In this document: positions 43,782 to 51,524 of the stretch, piece by piece
How the letters are laid out: each line of letters starts with the position of its first letter
How positions within the stretch are numbered: position 1 is the first letter of the stretch
Virus record (IMG/VR): IMGVR_UViG_3300044630_004371
Location: 22,859-86,858 of that record
DNA length: 64,000 nucleotides
Origin: a virus
Reading direction: 5' to 3' (one strand)
The notes under the pieces: model-generated
Told to the model about the DNA's origin: nothing
Seen by the model: only the letters and a program-made list of their open reading frames with translations
Database searches by the model: none
Program-made: the position numbers and the translations under genes

Positions 43782-44390
43782 ATGGCCAAAAAGAAACCCA
43801 AATTATTAGTGGAACTCATCCCAACTACATGCCACTATAGCAACGTGAGAACAACGGTTAAACCATCTGAATGGGATAAGATTCGTTTTATTTCTTATGA
43901 AGCAGCTGGTCATAAATGTGAAATATGTGGTGAAGTGGGTAAAAACCAAGGATATAAACACAATGTTGAATGTCACGAAATCTGGGAATACGATGATGAA
44001 AATAAAATTCAAAAACTCATAGGTCTAATTTCATTATGTCCAATCTGTCACCAAGTTAAACACATAGGTAGAGCCATAGCAATGAAACGACACAAAATTG
44101 TTTACGACCAACTCATAAAGGTAAACAAGTGGACACAACAAGAAGTAGAACAACACGTATTGACCTCTTTTGAGCTCCATAAAGAACGTTCTAAGTTTGA
44201 GTGGGGCTTGGACCTATCCATACTAACAGAAGAACCCTATGGCATCAAATTAAAGGATTTCAAAACTAGGATATTCAAGGTCAGAAAATACAAGAAAAAA
44301 CGTAAACGCAAATCTACCAAAACAAAAACAGCTGCCAAGAAGACAGTTGCCAAGCGTAATGTAAATAAAAGACCACCTAAGAAACCCTAG
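43782..44390 (+). CDS. HNH-type nuclease-like protein with histone-like basic tail
   Basis: 202 residues. Residues ~40-100: HKCEICGEVG, VECHEIWEYDD and ISLCPICHQVKHIGRA, a zinc-bound HNH-like module (two CxxC knuckles and ECHE...H). Residues ~165-202 are almost only Lys, Arg, Thr, Ala and Pro (KKKRKRKSTKTKTAAKK), like a histone tail. The tail should bind DNA without sequence preference. It may be a free-standing endonuclease or a DNA-binding regulator. Confidence 0.75.
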   Translation: MAKKKPKLLVELIPTTCHYSNVRTTVKPSEWDKIRFISYEAAGHKCEICGEVGKNQGYKHNVECHEIWEYDDENKIQKLIGLISLCPICHQVKHIGRAIAMKRHKIVYDQLIKVNKWTQQEVEQHVLTSFELHKERSKFEWGLDLSILTEEPYGIKLKDFKTRIFKVRKYKKKRKRKSTKTKTAAKKTVAKRNVNKRPPKKP

Positions 44391-44420
44391 AACTATCTAG
44401 GTGATAAGTTCGCCAAGCAA

Positions 44421-44834
44421 TTACTTTACCTTAAACCTTTCCTTCCTTTCGTTAATCAAGCCAACAAAAAAAGATTCAAATTTTATCTTTGATTCATAAT
44501 CAATAGATGTTACCAACATGGCATGACGTATATCGTGAATCGAAATCAAAAATCTAGAATCACCCTTATATGAAGATAAATCATTCTTTGCAATGGGTTT
44601 ATCATCATCTTCTTCATGCTTAACAGATATGGGTTGACTATCTTTGGGTGCTTCCACAACATCACCCTTCAATTGCTTATACAAATCATAAATTGGTATC
44701 TCTACAGCTCCAGATTTCATTCCCTTTAGCTTCATGGAAATGGTTTGCTGTTCGGTCAAGGTAATCTGAATCTCACGCTCATCAAATCTTATAGTTGTTT
44801 CACGTGTTATGTCTTTGTCTAATATTGTAGCCAT
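44421..44834 (-). CDS. Hypothetical protein
   Basis: 137 residues. N-terminal region TRETTIRFDEREIQITLTEQQTISMKLKGM, acidic linker near 75 (EEDDDKPIAK), then FLISIHDIRHAMLVTSIDYESK. Not recognised. Early-type promoter just upstream. Confidence 0.65.
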   Translation of the reverse strand: MATILDKDITRETTIRFDEREIQITLTEQQTISMKLKGMKSGAVEIPIYDLYKQLKGDVVEAPKDSQPISVKHEEDDDKPIAKNDLSSYKGDSRFLISIHDIRHAMLVTSIDYESKIKFESFFVGLINERKERFKVK

Positions 44835-44850
44835 TTATTTACATTTTATA

Positions 44851-44882
44851 CAAAGGTACAAAAACTATTTGATATTTCCAAA
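44851..44882 (-). promoter_or_regulatory. Early-type promoter (TTTG-N20-TACCTTTG)
   Basis: Drives the gene at 44421. Its -33 element overlaps the start of the opposite late-type box at 44882. Confidence 0.6.
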
Positions 44883-44890
44883 TATTTATA
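44882..44890 (+). promoter_or_regulatory. Late-type promoter box ATATTTATA
   Basis: Twenty bases ahead of ATG 44911, divergent from the early-type promoter it overlaps. Confidence 0.45.
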
Positions 44891-44910
44891 AAGGAAATAC
44901 CAGCACATCA

Positions 44911-46179
44911 ATGAAATTTATAAGAATAAACCCAAAACTCATCAAGGAAAACCTTGCCCCAATCGCCCCAATTCAACATTTGGACGAAATAGATGCATTG
45001 GCCAATACCCTTGATGATAACCTAGGTAAAGAAGTCCATATCCCAAAAGATGTCCTAGATAGCTTCAAAATCAAAAATACACTTAACCCAGAAATCTGGC
45101 TAGAAGGTAATCTTAATCCAAAAGTACAAAAAAACCTTATCAAAATAGCCAATGGTTTTATCAAAGATATAAACCTACCCAAGGGTATAACAATCAAAGA
45201 TATTATCTTTACAGGTAGCCTTGCCAATTATAATTGGTCCAAATTCTCTGATATAGACCTACACGTTGTACTTGACTTTAATGAATTTGATGCCGACCCA
45301 GAAATAATTCAAAACTATTTCAACTCACAAAAAACTCTCTGGAACCAAGAACATGATATTACAATATTCAATTATCCAGTAGAACTCTATGTCCAAGATA
45401 CCAACGCTAAACTTGTAGCAACTGCCATATATTCTGTCTTGCGTAATCAATGGATTAAAAAACCTAAACGTGAAGAATTCAAATTGGATAAAGTCGCTAC
45501 CAAAGACAAAGCCCAATCATTTATTAGCCAACTCAAAGATATACGTGATGATTACAAAGATAAACAATATCAATCAGTTGTGGATAAGGTAACCAAGGTA
45601 AAAGCTAAAATAAAACAAATGAGAAAAGCTGGCCTAGAAAGCGGTGGTGAATTCTCTCTGGAAAACCTTGTGTTCAAGGTTCTACGTAGAACCCCTTTCA
45701 TCGATATCCTAGATAGCTTCAAAGCCAAGGCCTACGATAACCTTATGTCAGTTACAGAGAAAATGGAACCACTGGATGAAGATATAGAATACCCTAAATT
45801 TGGTACGTTGTTTATCAAAGGACCAGCACTGGAAGATGGTACACATAGATTATACGCAACCACCGTAAACAATGTAATCGTATTGGGTAGAAAAAAAATA
45901 GACGATACATCTGGTGAACCAGTTAAAATGGCTGTATTTGGAAACAATCAAGTATTTAGAGTGGGACTGATAGATGGAAAACTTAAAAATATAAAGGTTG
46001 GGTGGAAATCAAATCAATCCATGTTGGAGAAAATGGGACTCACCAAACCCAGCATTGGGCTTCATTACAACAAAACACCAAATCACGAAGATAGTCTTAA
46101 AATAACACAAGTACCTCAAGCCATCAATAGCTTGAGCTCAGAACTACAAAATATCCCAAACATTAGATGGGTCGGCTAA
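44911..46179 (+). CDS. Nucleotidyltransferase-fold protein, tagged
   Basis: 422 residues from ATG 44911 (MKFIRINPKLIKENLAP), a tag-like start with an I-K-E site. Residues ~95-190 show the nucleotidyltransferase core: IIFTGSLANYNWSKFSDIDLHVVLD (GS...D.D) and VELYVQD. The substrate is unknown; such folds include toxins and tRNA- or antibiotic-modifying enzymes. The C-terminal ~130 residues form a second domain (GTLFIKGPALEDGTHRLYATTVNN). Packaging into the head is inferred from the tag. Confidence 0.7.
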   Translation: MKFIRINPKLIKENLAPIAPIQHLDEIDALANTLDDNLGKEVHIPKDVLDSFKIKNTLNPEIWLEGNLNPKVQKNLIKIANGFIKDINLPKGITIKDIIFTGSLANYNWSKFSDIDLHVVLDFNEFDADPEIIQNYFNSQKTLWNQEHDITIFNYPVELYVQDTNAKLVATAIYSVLRNQWIKKPKREEFKLDKVATKDKAQSFISQLKDIRDDYKDKQYQSVVDKVTKVKAKIKQMRKAGLESGGEFSLENLVFKVLRRTPFIDILDSFKAKAYDNLMSVTEKMEPLDEDIEYPKFGTLFIKGPALEDGTHRLYATTVNNVIVLGRKKIDDTSGEPVKMAVFGNNQVFRVGLIDGKLKNIKVGWKSNQSMLEKMGLTKPSIGLHYNKTPNHEDSLKITQVPQAINSLSSELQNIPNIRWVG

Positions 46180-46180
46180 T

Positions 46181-46948
46181 ATGAAAAATTTTATAAAACA
46201 AAAACTATACGAAGCTCTAGAAGACAAAGGTTACAAGGTACTGCCTTATGACCCTAAACCAGAAATGAAAGCGGCTGGTACTTATCCTAGCCTTAGCAAC
46301 CCATCCTTTAAACTAGACCTTAATAAAATCAAATTTAGAATGGCCAAAGCAGCCAACCTAGCATCTGTTTATAAAGCTACCAACCCAGAAGATAACTACT
46401 TCTTGTCACCTACCGATGGAGATGGATTCTATCAAGTGGAATTTCGTCACGATGGTCAAATCAAAACCAAACACATTAGAGCCAGTGCCGATATGATGCA
46501 ACAAGGTGGTGCTTTTCAACCTAGTGATGTGGGTACTTGCAAGTCCTTCCAAAATATCGCTAGATATTGCTTTGTAAAGGCTGGAAAGAATGGTGGTGCT
46601 GTGGGTGTAAGTCCAGCAGATGATGCCGCTAACAAAGCCCTAATCATCTTTAAAAGTGAAATACTAGACTTCCTAGATAGTGGTAGTTATGATGATGGTA
46701 AAGCAGCTGAAATATCCGCCCAATCAATGAATGATAAAATGAAACTTCATAAACAAAAGAAAGACCTCGAAACCCAAATAGGTAGAAGACTTTCTGACTC
46801 AGAATGGCAAAACTTCTTGTCTACGGGTGAAACACCCAAAACCAAAAGTGGAATTGCCATGGACCCAGAAAAAGCAGCTGAAATAGAAAAAAGACAAGCC
46901 ATGGCTCAAGATAGAATAGCAGCAGCCAAAGCTAGAATGAATAAATAA
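46181..46948 (+). CDS. Tagged protein (class I tag), function unknown
   Basis: 255 residues beginning MKNFIKQKLYEALEDK, a class I tag with L-Y-E. Central domain (~60-165; DNYFLSPTDGDGFYQVEFRHDG) unrecognised; C-terminal ~80 residues helical and charged. Starts one base after the previous stop, so it is co-translated with the nucleotidyltransferase and may be its partner. Confidence 0.65.
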   Translation: MKNFIKQKLYEALEDKGYKVLPYDPKPEMKAAGTYPSLSNPSFKLDLNKIKFRMAKAANLASVYKATNPEDNYFLSPTDGDGFYQVEFRHDGQIKTKHIRASADMMQQGGAFQPSDVGTCKSFQNIARYCFVKAGKNGGAVGVSPADDAANKALIIFKSEILDFLDSGSYDDGKAAEISAQSMNDKMKLHKQKKDLETQIGRRLSDSEWQNFLSTGETPKTKSGIAMDPEKAAEIEKRQAMAQDRIAAAKARMNK

Positions 46949-46956
46949 ATGTAATT

Positions 46957-48402
46957 TTAAAAAGGCAAGATATTAACATCAAAAGCCATTAACATATCAT
47001 TAACTGTCCCTATATTGGTGTAGTTTTGATGATATGTTTCTTCACCCTTGGCCGTATTCTCAAACCCATTGGCATTGACAAAATCAATCATCATTTTATT
47101 GACCTCATCCACCAATTCTTGAGGTGCTTGTTCATTGAATTTGCCTTTGAATTGTGCATTTACCAAAGCCTTGTCATGACTTGGGTCTATCTTCTCATAA
47201 AGTCCTTTGTTGTTGTATGTTTCTGATATATGATGTGGATGAACCTTTTCTGTTCTGCTTTGATACGTATCCCAATTCAAAGATAATACGTTGACTTGAA
47301 GCGTATAGCCTTTGACATGGAAAATGGCACTTTGTCCCTTGTCCACTTGGTCAATATACGTACCAACACAATGATGCTGCAACATGCCCTCACCCAACAT
47401 ATCCTTGTTGGTTTTTAATAATCTATACCCAGAAAAATCAGCAAATGCCTTGTATATGGGTCTGATATTCAAATCATATTCAATCTCACAATCCAATACT
47501 ATACGTGTAATCTCCTTCGACCACTTGTCATGCTCCTCTCTTAATCTCTTGGCACCCCAAGCACAATTTATCTTTCTACCTAGCGTATTGGCCATCTTGC
47601 ATGTATCATAAAAAAGATGGTCATTCAATAACTCTGGAGTTACATTCTCAAGGTTGTCCAATACCTTGAGTATACTATGCCATCGCTTGATGGGTTCACC
47701 TTGATTCTTAAGAGTCTGAAAGGATTGGCTTTCCATAACTATCTTGGCAATGTTGTTGGGAACTTTCATAACATGTCGGTTCAAATCCTTCATCCCAAAT
47801 AATTTCTGCGTTTTGATAACATTCATATTGGCACCTAGGGATATATCCGATTCAGATAACATTAGCACCCAAGGAAAATGCTTATGAAAATATTTGAAGA
47901 CTTCAGATTTTTCAGTAAAACTACCAACCTCTTTATTCCAAGTATAAAGGTTTTCGCTTTCTTGAATGAAAGAAATGAAGCCTCCATAGGTCAATGGACG
48001 TATAGACTTGTTTTTGTTACGGTTGTTTATATACCAAAACTTGCCCTTCTTGTAAGATATACTGGCTAGTTTCTTCTGTGATGAATATATTCTATTAGTA
48101 GTGCTTATACCAAACTGTACACTAAATTGACATATCTCAAATTCATCGTTGTTAAACTCAAACAATACCAATCTGGTAAAATGAAAATACCCCTTGCCCT
48201 TGTTGTGATATTTGACCCTAGCCTTAAATGGGTCCTCTTTATATATACGAAACAACTCGTTGACCTCTTTTTTGTCAGATTCTTTTATAAGAGTATACTT
48301 TACCTCTTCAGTGGGGTCAATAGCCTTTTTCTTGAATCGTTTGGCTTTCTTTACTGGATGTGTAATATCCTTGGGAATTCTAGGTTGAGTTAATAATTTC
48401 AT
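46957..48402 (-). CDS. PcfJ-like protein
   Basis: 481 residues. The C-terminal third has LLKTNKDMLGEGMLQHHCVGTYIDQVDKGQSAIFHV, the His-Cys-Val-Gly pattern of PcfJ-like proteins known from conjugative elements and phages. The N-terminal half is basic and helical. The biochemical role of the family is not established. Own early-type promoter. Confidence 0.7.
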   Translation of the reverse strand: MKLLTQPRIPKDITHPVKKAKRFKKKAIDPTEEVKYTLIKESDKKEVNELFRIYKEDPFKARVKYHNKGKGYFHFTRLVLFEFNNDEFEICQFSVQFGISTTNRIYSSQKKLASISYKKGKFWYINNRNKNKSIRPLTYGGFISFIQESENLYTWNKEVGSFTEKSEVFKYFHKHFPWVLMLSESDISLGANMNVIKTQKLFGMKDLNRHVMKVPNNIAKIVMESQSFQTLKNQGEPIKRWHSILKVLDNLENVTPELLNDHLFYDTCKMANTLGRKINCAWGAKRLREEHDKWSKEITRIVLDCEIEYDLNIRPIYKAFADFSGYRLLKTNKDMLGEGMLQHHCVGTYIDQVDKGQSAIFHVKGYTLQVNVLSLNWDTYQSRTEKVHPHHISETYNNKGLYEKIDPSHDKALVNAQFKGKFNEQAPQELVDEVNKMMIDFVNANGFENTAKGEETYHQNYTNIGTVNDMLMAFDVNILPF

Positions 48403-48422
48403 AAGTATTATTTATTTTGATA

Positions 48423-48454
48423 CAAAGGTATGTAAAATATTTCAGACTTCCAAA
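48423..48454 (-). promoter_or_regulatory. Early-type promoter (TTTG-N20-TACCTTTG)
   Basis: Drives the PcfJ-like gene; the -33 element reaches to four bases from the end of the gene at 48458. Confidence 0.65.
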
Positions 48455-48457
48455 TAT

Positions 48458-48934
48458 TTAGGGTTTTTTTGTTGAATAATATCGCATATAACTCATAAGA
48501 CACTTGGACTTAAAATCTTGCCACTTCTTATCATCTATCCTTATATCCAATATAGAAGCCAATTTATAACCCTCATCCCATGCCTTGAACTCCTCCTCCA
48601 TACACGAAACATTATACTTGACCCTACGCTTGTATTTTGAATCATTCTTGAAAAAATGAACATGCTCAGCATATGCGGAAATTGGCAATACCCTTGTAAA
48701 CTCATCCCAATCCTTCCTCAATATGTGATGACCCAACTCATGCAATAATATGTAAACCTTGATTTCTATTGGATACTTGCCTTGTATCTTTATCTCCAAT
48801 GGAGTGTTGAGTGTCTTTGTCTTCCAATCAATATACGAAACATCATTGTGGTCAAAAATTATTTTCTCATAACCCTCATTATGACCCCAGTGTGTCAACT
48901 TGTCCAATGCTCGTGTATAATTGTATCGACCCAT
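48458..48934 (-). CDS. Zincin-type metallopeptidase-like protein
   Basis: 158 residues. YILLHELGHHILRKDWDEF near residue 85 is an HExxH zincin motif; EEEFKAWDEGYKLA near 130 may give the third ligand. It lacks an N-terminal tag, unlike the other two metalloproteases in the window. Might be a soluble phage peptidase of the ImmA or SprT type. Substrate unknown. Confidence 0.7.
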   Translation of the reverse strand: MGRYNYTRALDKLTHWGHNEGYEKIIFDHNDVSYIDWKTKTLNTPLEIKIQGKYPIEIKVYILLHELGHHILRKDWDEFTRVLPISAYAEHVHFFKNDSKYKRRVKYNVSCMEEEFKAWDEGYKLASILDIRIDDKKWQDFKSKCLMSYMRYYSTKKP

Positions 48935-48973
48935 ACCAATAAATATTCCATAAGGGTCTAAAAATCCCCAGAA

Positions 48974-49063
48974 AAATTTCTGGAAAAAATTTTTTTAAAA
49001 TAGGGGTGGCTGAATTTTTAAGTCGAAAATTTCTGGAAAAAAAATTTTTTTAAAATAGGGGTA
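48974..49063. repeat. Two direct repeats ending in AAAATAGGGGT
   Basis: Unit of about 36 bases (AAATTTCTGGAAAAAAA then T-run then AAAATAGGGGT) at 48974-49007 and 49026-49061; a decayed third piece follows at 49087. Non-coding, function unknown. Confidence 0.7.
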
Positions 49064-49094
49064 CCCCTTGACAAGGGTCAAAAAATTCCCAGAA

Positions 49095-49151
49095 AAAATT
49101 TCACGTATAGCATCATAGCCCCATATGGCACGGGTACGGGGGGGTATATAA
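49095..49151. repeat. Left flanking repeat of the HNH gene
   Basis: Imperfect direct repeat with 49871-49932: AATTTCACG, CATCATA, a C4-5 run, GGC, then ACGGGGGGG and TATATAA in the same order. Confidence 0.65.
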
Positions 49152-49167
49152 TTTTATAACAATATAC

Positions 49168-49200
49168 CTTGACTTTTTAATATTAATTAGTATATTTATA
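49168..49200 (+). promoter_or_regulatory. Middle-type promoter (CTTG-N19-TATATTTA)
   Basis: CTTG 49168-49171, TATATTTA 49191-49198, ahead of the HNH gene at 49213. Confidence 0.55.
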
Positions 49201-49212
49201 TAAAAACTAAAT

Positions 49213-49836
49213 ATGGAAAATAAATTTAAAAAAAAATTAAAACGTAGAGGTCAAGAAATATATTTAAGATATTTTGCTAATCCAGATAATGTTATTAATG
49301 ATATAATCAATCAATATGATAATAAAATGTTAATAAATGAAATTGATTGTGAAATTATTTTTAATGTACCAATTACATATGAAAAAGAAATATATGAATT
49401 ATTATTATTTTATCCAAATAAATTAAAAGAATTAAAAATTATTGGTGTTAACGAAATAATTACTTTATATGACGAATATGGTGAAACAATTGATATAATG
49501 AAAACATGTAGAAGTGGTGTTTCTAAAACTAACGCAAGAGGTAAAATATGTGCCAATGCTAGTAGCAACTCAAAAAAGATGGGTTGTTTTTTTAATTTGA
49601 TTAGTGAAGATATTAAATTAGTTAAAATTTGTCCAATATTAAATATTCCTTTAGTGTATGATAATAATATAGCACTTGATGATTCAGCATCTATAGATAA
49701 AATTAACCCTAAACTTGGTTATACTAAAGATAATATACAAATCATTTCTTTATTGGCTAATAAAATGAAAAGCTCAGCAACTAAAGAACAATTAATTTGT
49801 TTTGCTAAAAAAATATTAGAATTATATAAGATATAA
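49213..49836 (+). CDS. HNH-type endonuclease between direct repeats
   Basis: 207 residues. The C-terminal part reads KICPILNIPLVYD, DDSASIDKINPKLGYTKDNIQIISLLANKMKSSAT, a pattern of small phage HNH enzymes (SlDrI.p..GY...Ni..is..aN.mK). N-terminal ~130 residues unrecognised and very AT-rich in codon use compared with neighbours. Flanked by imperfect direct repeats, so it looks like a recently moved gene. Confidence 0.7.
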   Translation: MENKFKKKLKRRGQEIYLRYFANPDNVINDIINQYDNKMLINEIDCEIIFNVPITYEKEIYELLLFYPNKLKELKIIGVNEIITLYDEYGETIDIMKTCRSGVSKTNARGKICANASSNSKKMGCFFNLISEDIKLVKICPILNIPLVYDNNIALDDSASIDKINPKLGYTKDNIQIISLLANKMKSSATKEQLICFAKKILELYKI

Positions 49837-49870
49837 CATAAACCCTATTTTTAACCTTAAAATTTTTCCA

Positions 49871-49932
49871 AAAAAAAATTCACGAACATCATCATACCCC
49901 CTTTTTAAGGCTAGCACGGGGGGGCTATATAA
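49871..49932. repeat. Right flanking repeat of the HNH gene
   Basis: Partner of 49095-49151; it runs into the G-rich tract. Confidence 0.65.
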
Positions 49933-49985
49933 GGGGGGTAACAAGCCAAAACGGGGGGAGGGGTGGTATAGGGGGGGGTATAGGA
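49916..49985 (+). other. G-rich tract with quadruplex potential
   Basis: Runs of 7, 6, 6, 4 and 8 G on the plus strand within 70 bases, in DNA that is otherwise highly AT-rich. Could form G-quadruplexes on the plus strand. It lies at the border between the mixed region and the small-gene region. No ORF. Confidence 0.6.
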
Positions 49986-50029
49986 CAAAGATAAGCATTT
50001 ATATTGACATATCCATATAAAAAGGGAAT

Positions 50030-50062
50030 AAGTTACCCACATTTTTTAGGTGTGGGTAACTT
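50030..50062 (-). terminator. Terminator
   Basis: Stem AAGTTACCCAC / GTGGGTAACTT behind the gene at 50071. Confidence 0.85.
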
Positions 50063-50070
50063 AATTTGTG

Positions 50071-50619
50071 TTAGTATCTTATAACTTTGTAAGTTTCTCC
50101 TAACAAAGCAATTTCAAGTACATTTTTAAGGTACAATTTTCTCCAAAGTATTTCACGTTCAGTACCTTGATTGGTAGCTTTGTTTTCGGTAGGTAAAAAG
50201 TCAACAAGTGTTTTTTTATCAGTTTCCACACCATCAGCAAAGTATTTTGTTTGTGGGAATACATTATCATTAGGTCGGTATTGTAGTACAAATTCGCCAT
50301 TAAAGATACCTATAAATTGGTTATTTTCGCCAAAGGTAATAGGCATTGTATTTTCGCCTTTGATGTAGTCAGTAGCTTGTTTGCCCTCTTTTGCTAATTG
50401 ATTGGTAACTGCTTTCTCATATTCGCTATTAAGCAAAATAGATACCCTTGATTGCTTTAAGATAGATTGATAAGGATTTTTGATATCGTTATTGGTACGA
50501 CTTTTTACAAGGCATTTAGGTAGTGTTTGTTGCAATACACTTGCAAATGTAGGCATACCTTTGGTAATTTTTGCATCAAACAAAATTTGTGCAAGTTCTT
50601 TTTCAGTTACGTTTTTCAT
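50071..50619 (-). CDS. Hypothetical protein (Bacteroidota-phage type)
   Basis: 182 residues. Begins MKNVTEKELAQILFDAKITKG; central NPYQSILKQSRVSILLNSEYEKAVTNQLAKEGK and C-terminal GTEREILWRKLYLKNVLEIALLG. I associate this pattern with Bacteroidota phages but know no function. Own promoter and terminator. Confidence 0.75.
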   Translation of the reverse strand: MKNVTEKELAQILFDAKITKGMPTFASVLQQTLPKCLVKSRTNNDIKNPYQSILKQSRVSILLNSEYEKAVTNQLAKEGKQATDYIKGENTMPITFGENNQFIGIFNGEFVLQYRPNDNVFPQTKYFADGVETDKKTLVDFLPTENKATNQGTEREILWRKLYLKNVLEIALLGETYKVIRY

Positions 50620-50650
50620 TTTTATGTTTTTTAATGATTGATTGATGATA

Positions 50651-50682
50651 CAAATATAGGTATAATTTTTGAATTATCCAAA
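50651..50682 (-). promoter_or_regulatory. Early-type promoter (TTTG-N20-TATATTTG)
   Basis: Drives the gene at 50071; imperfect inverted repeat in the spacer. Confidence 0.65.
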
Positions 50683-50739
50683 TTTTTCTGCAATTATTTT
50701 TAATTGAAATTATCCACATATGGATTGTTGATAAGTTAG

Positions 50740-50800
50740 AATATAGTGTAGGTCGGAGTATACCTCCCGTTTCAACAACGTCCCGTTATCAATTGATAAC
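50740..50800 (-). ncRNA. Small structured RNA, family copy 1
   Basis: Begins about eight bases past an early-type promoter. Order on the minus strand: hairpin GTTATC-AATT-GATAAC (50785-50800), small hairpin CGTT-GTTGA-AACG, then GGGAGGTATACTCC (50755-50768), which can fold GGAG/CTCC. Four further copies exist (52770, 53375, 53944, 62864). No ORF. The 3' end is uncertain. Confidence 0.6.
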
Positions 50801-50804
50801 AAGA

Positions 50805-50836
50805 CAAAGATAAGGAAAAGTTTTCACTTTTCCAAA
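50805..50836 (-). promoter_or_regulatory. Early-type promoter with GAAA hairpin
   Basis: TTTG-N20-TATCTTTG ahead of RNA copy 1. The spacer is a perfect hairpin, arm GGAAAAGT, loop GAAA. Confidence 0.8.
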
Positions 50837-50847
50837 TCTTTTTATGA

Positions 50848-51012
50848 TTATTTTTCATCGTAATAAACACTTGTTGGTGGTATTCCTACTGCAACACAAA
50901 TTTCATCAATGATGCAATCCCCAAATTCTTCACTACCATAATCAATAAGAATACTTCTTATTTTTTCATGAGTTTCTTTCAAGGCTTCAATTTGTTCTTT
51001 AATTAATTCCAT
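50848..51012 (-). CDS. Small helical protein (54 aa)
   Basis: ATG 51012 (MELIKEQIEALKETHEKIRS); a longer frame upstream only reads through the promoter. Acidic, helical, with two cysteines. Unknown. Confidence 0.65.
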   Translation of the reverse strand: MELIKEQIEALKETHEKIRSILIDYGSEEFGDCIIDEICVAVGIPPTSVYYDEK

Positions 51013-51040
51013 TGGTATATGTTTTAAATTATTAATAAAA

Positions 51041-51072
51041 CAAAGATAAGGAAAAGTTTTCACTTTTCCAAA
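51041..51072 (-). promoter_or_regulatory. Early-type promoter with GAAA hairpin
   Basis: For the gene at 50848; perfect hairpin, arm GGAAAAGT. Confidence 0.8.
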
Positions 51073-51089
51073 TCTTTTTTCATTTATTT

Positions 51090-51251
51090 TTAACGATGTT
51101 TTACGTAGTTTTTCCAATTATGTTTTGGTTTCATCATTGCTTTGCCCCACCCTTTGCATTTTTTGTGATGATGTTTGCCATTGATATCAAGTGCATTGGC
51201 ATTGCATACAAAGGCTACTAATAAGATAACGATTACAAGGTACTTTTTCAT
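51090..51251 (-). CDS. Small exported protein (53 aa)
   Basis: ATG 51251. Signal peptide MKKYLVIVILLVAFVCNANA with an Ala-x-Ala cleavage site, then a short His/Lys-rich mature part (INGKHHHKKCKGWGKAMMKP). Probably exported to the periplasm. HHH plus Cys could bind metal. No family recognised. Confidence 0.7.
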   Translation of the reverse strand: MKKYLVIVILLVAFVCNANALDINGKHHHKKCKGWGKAMMKPKHNWKNYVKHR

Positions 51252-51280
51252 AATTATTTATTTTTAATTGATTAATAAGA

Positions 51281-51312
51281 CAAAGATAAGGAAAAGAATT
51301 GACTTTTCCAAA
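51281..51312 (-). promoter_or_regulatory. Early-type promoter with hairpin
   Basis: For the exported protein gene; 7-bp stem GGAAAAG/CTTTTCC with a TCAATT loop in place of GAAA. Confidence 0.75.
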
Positions 51313-51330
51313 TCTTTTTTTAATTATTTT

Positions 51331-51456
51331 TTAGTTGAATAACCACATTGAGATATAGAATAACATTGATAAGGTTGTTAAAAAAACGATACCACCATAA
51401 AATTCTGAAGGAATTTCTTTACGAGCTTGGTTTAGTGTTGAGAAGATTGCTTTCAT
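51331..51456 (-). CDS. Small membrane protein (41 aa)
   Basis: ATG 51456: MKAIFSTLNQARKEIPSEFYGG, then one membrane segment (IVFLTTLSMLFYISMWLF). Own promoter. Unknown. Confidence 0.65.
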   Translation of the reverse strand: MKAIFSTLNQARKEIPSEFYGGIVFLTTLSMLFYISMWLFN

Positions 51457-51485
51457 TTTGATTGATTTTTGATTGATTAATGATA

Positions 51486-51517
51486 CAAAGATAAGAATAA
51501 AAATTGAATTTTCCAAA
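51486..51517 (-). promoter_or_regulatory. Early-type promoter
   Basis: TTTG-N20-TATCTTTG for the gene at 51331; no stable spacer hairpin. Confidence 0.75.
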
Positions 51518-51524
51518 TTTATTT

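Noticed and set aside
51013-51117. Longer N-termini in the small-gene region reading RFGKVKTFPYLC
   Set aside because: These residues are a translation of the promoter with its hairpin (the same string appears at 51913, 58173, 58517 and 63038). The ATG after the promoter was used.
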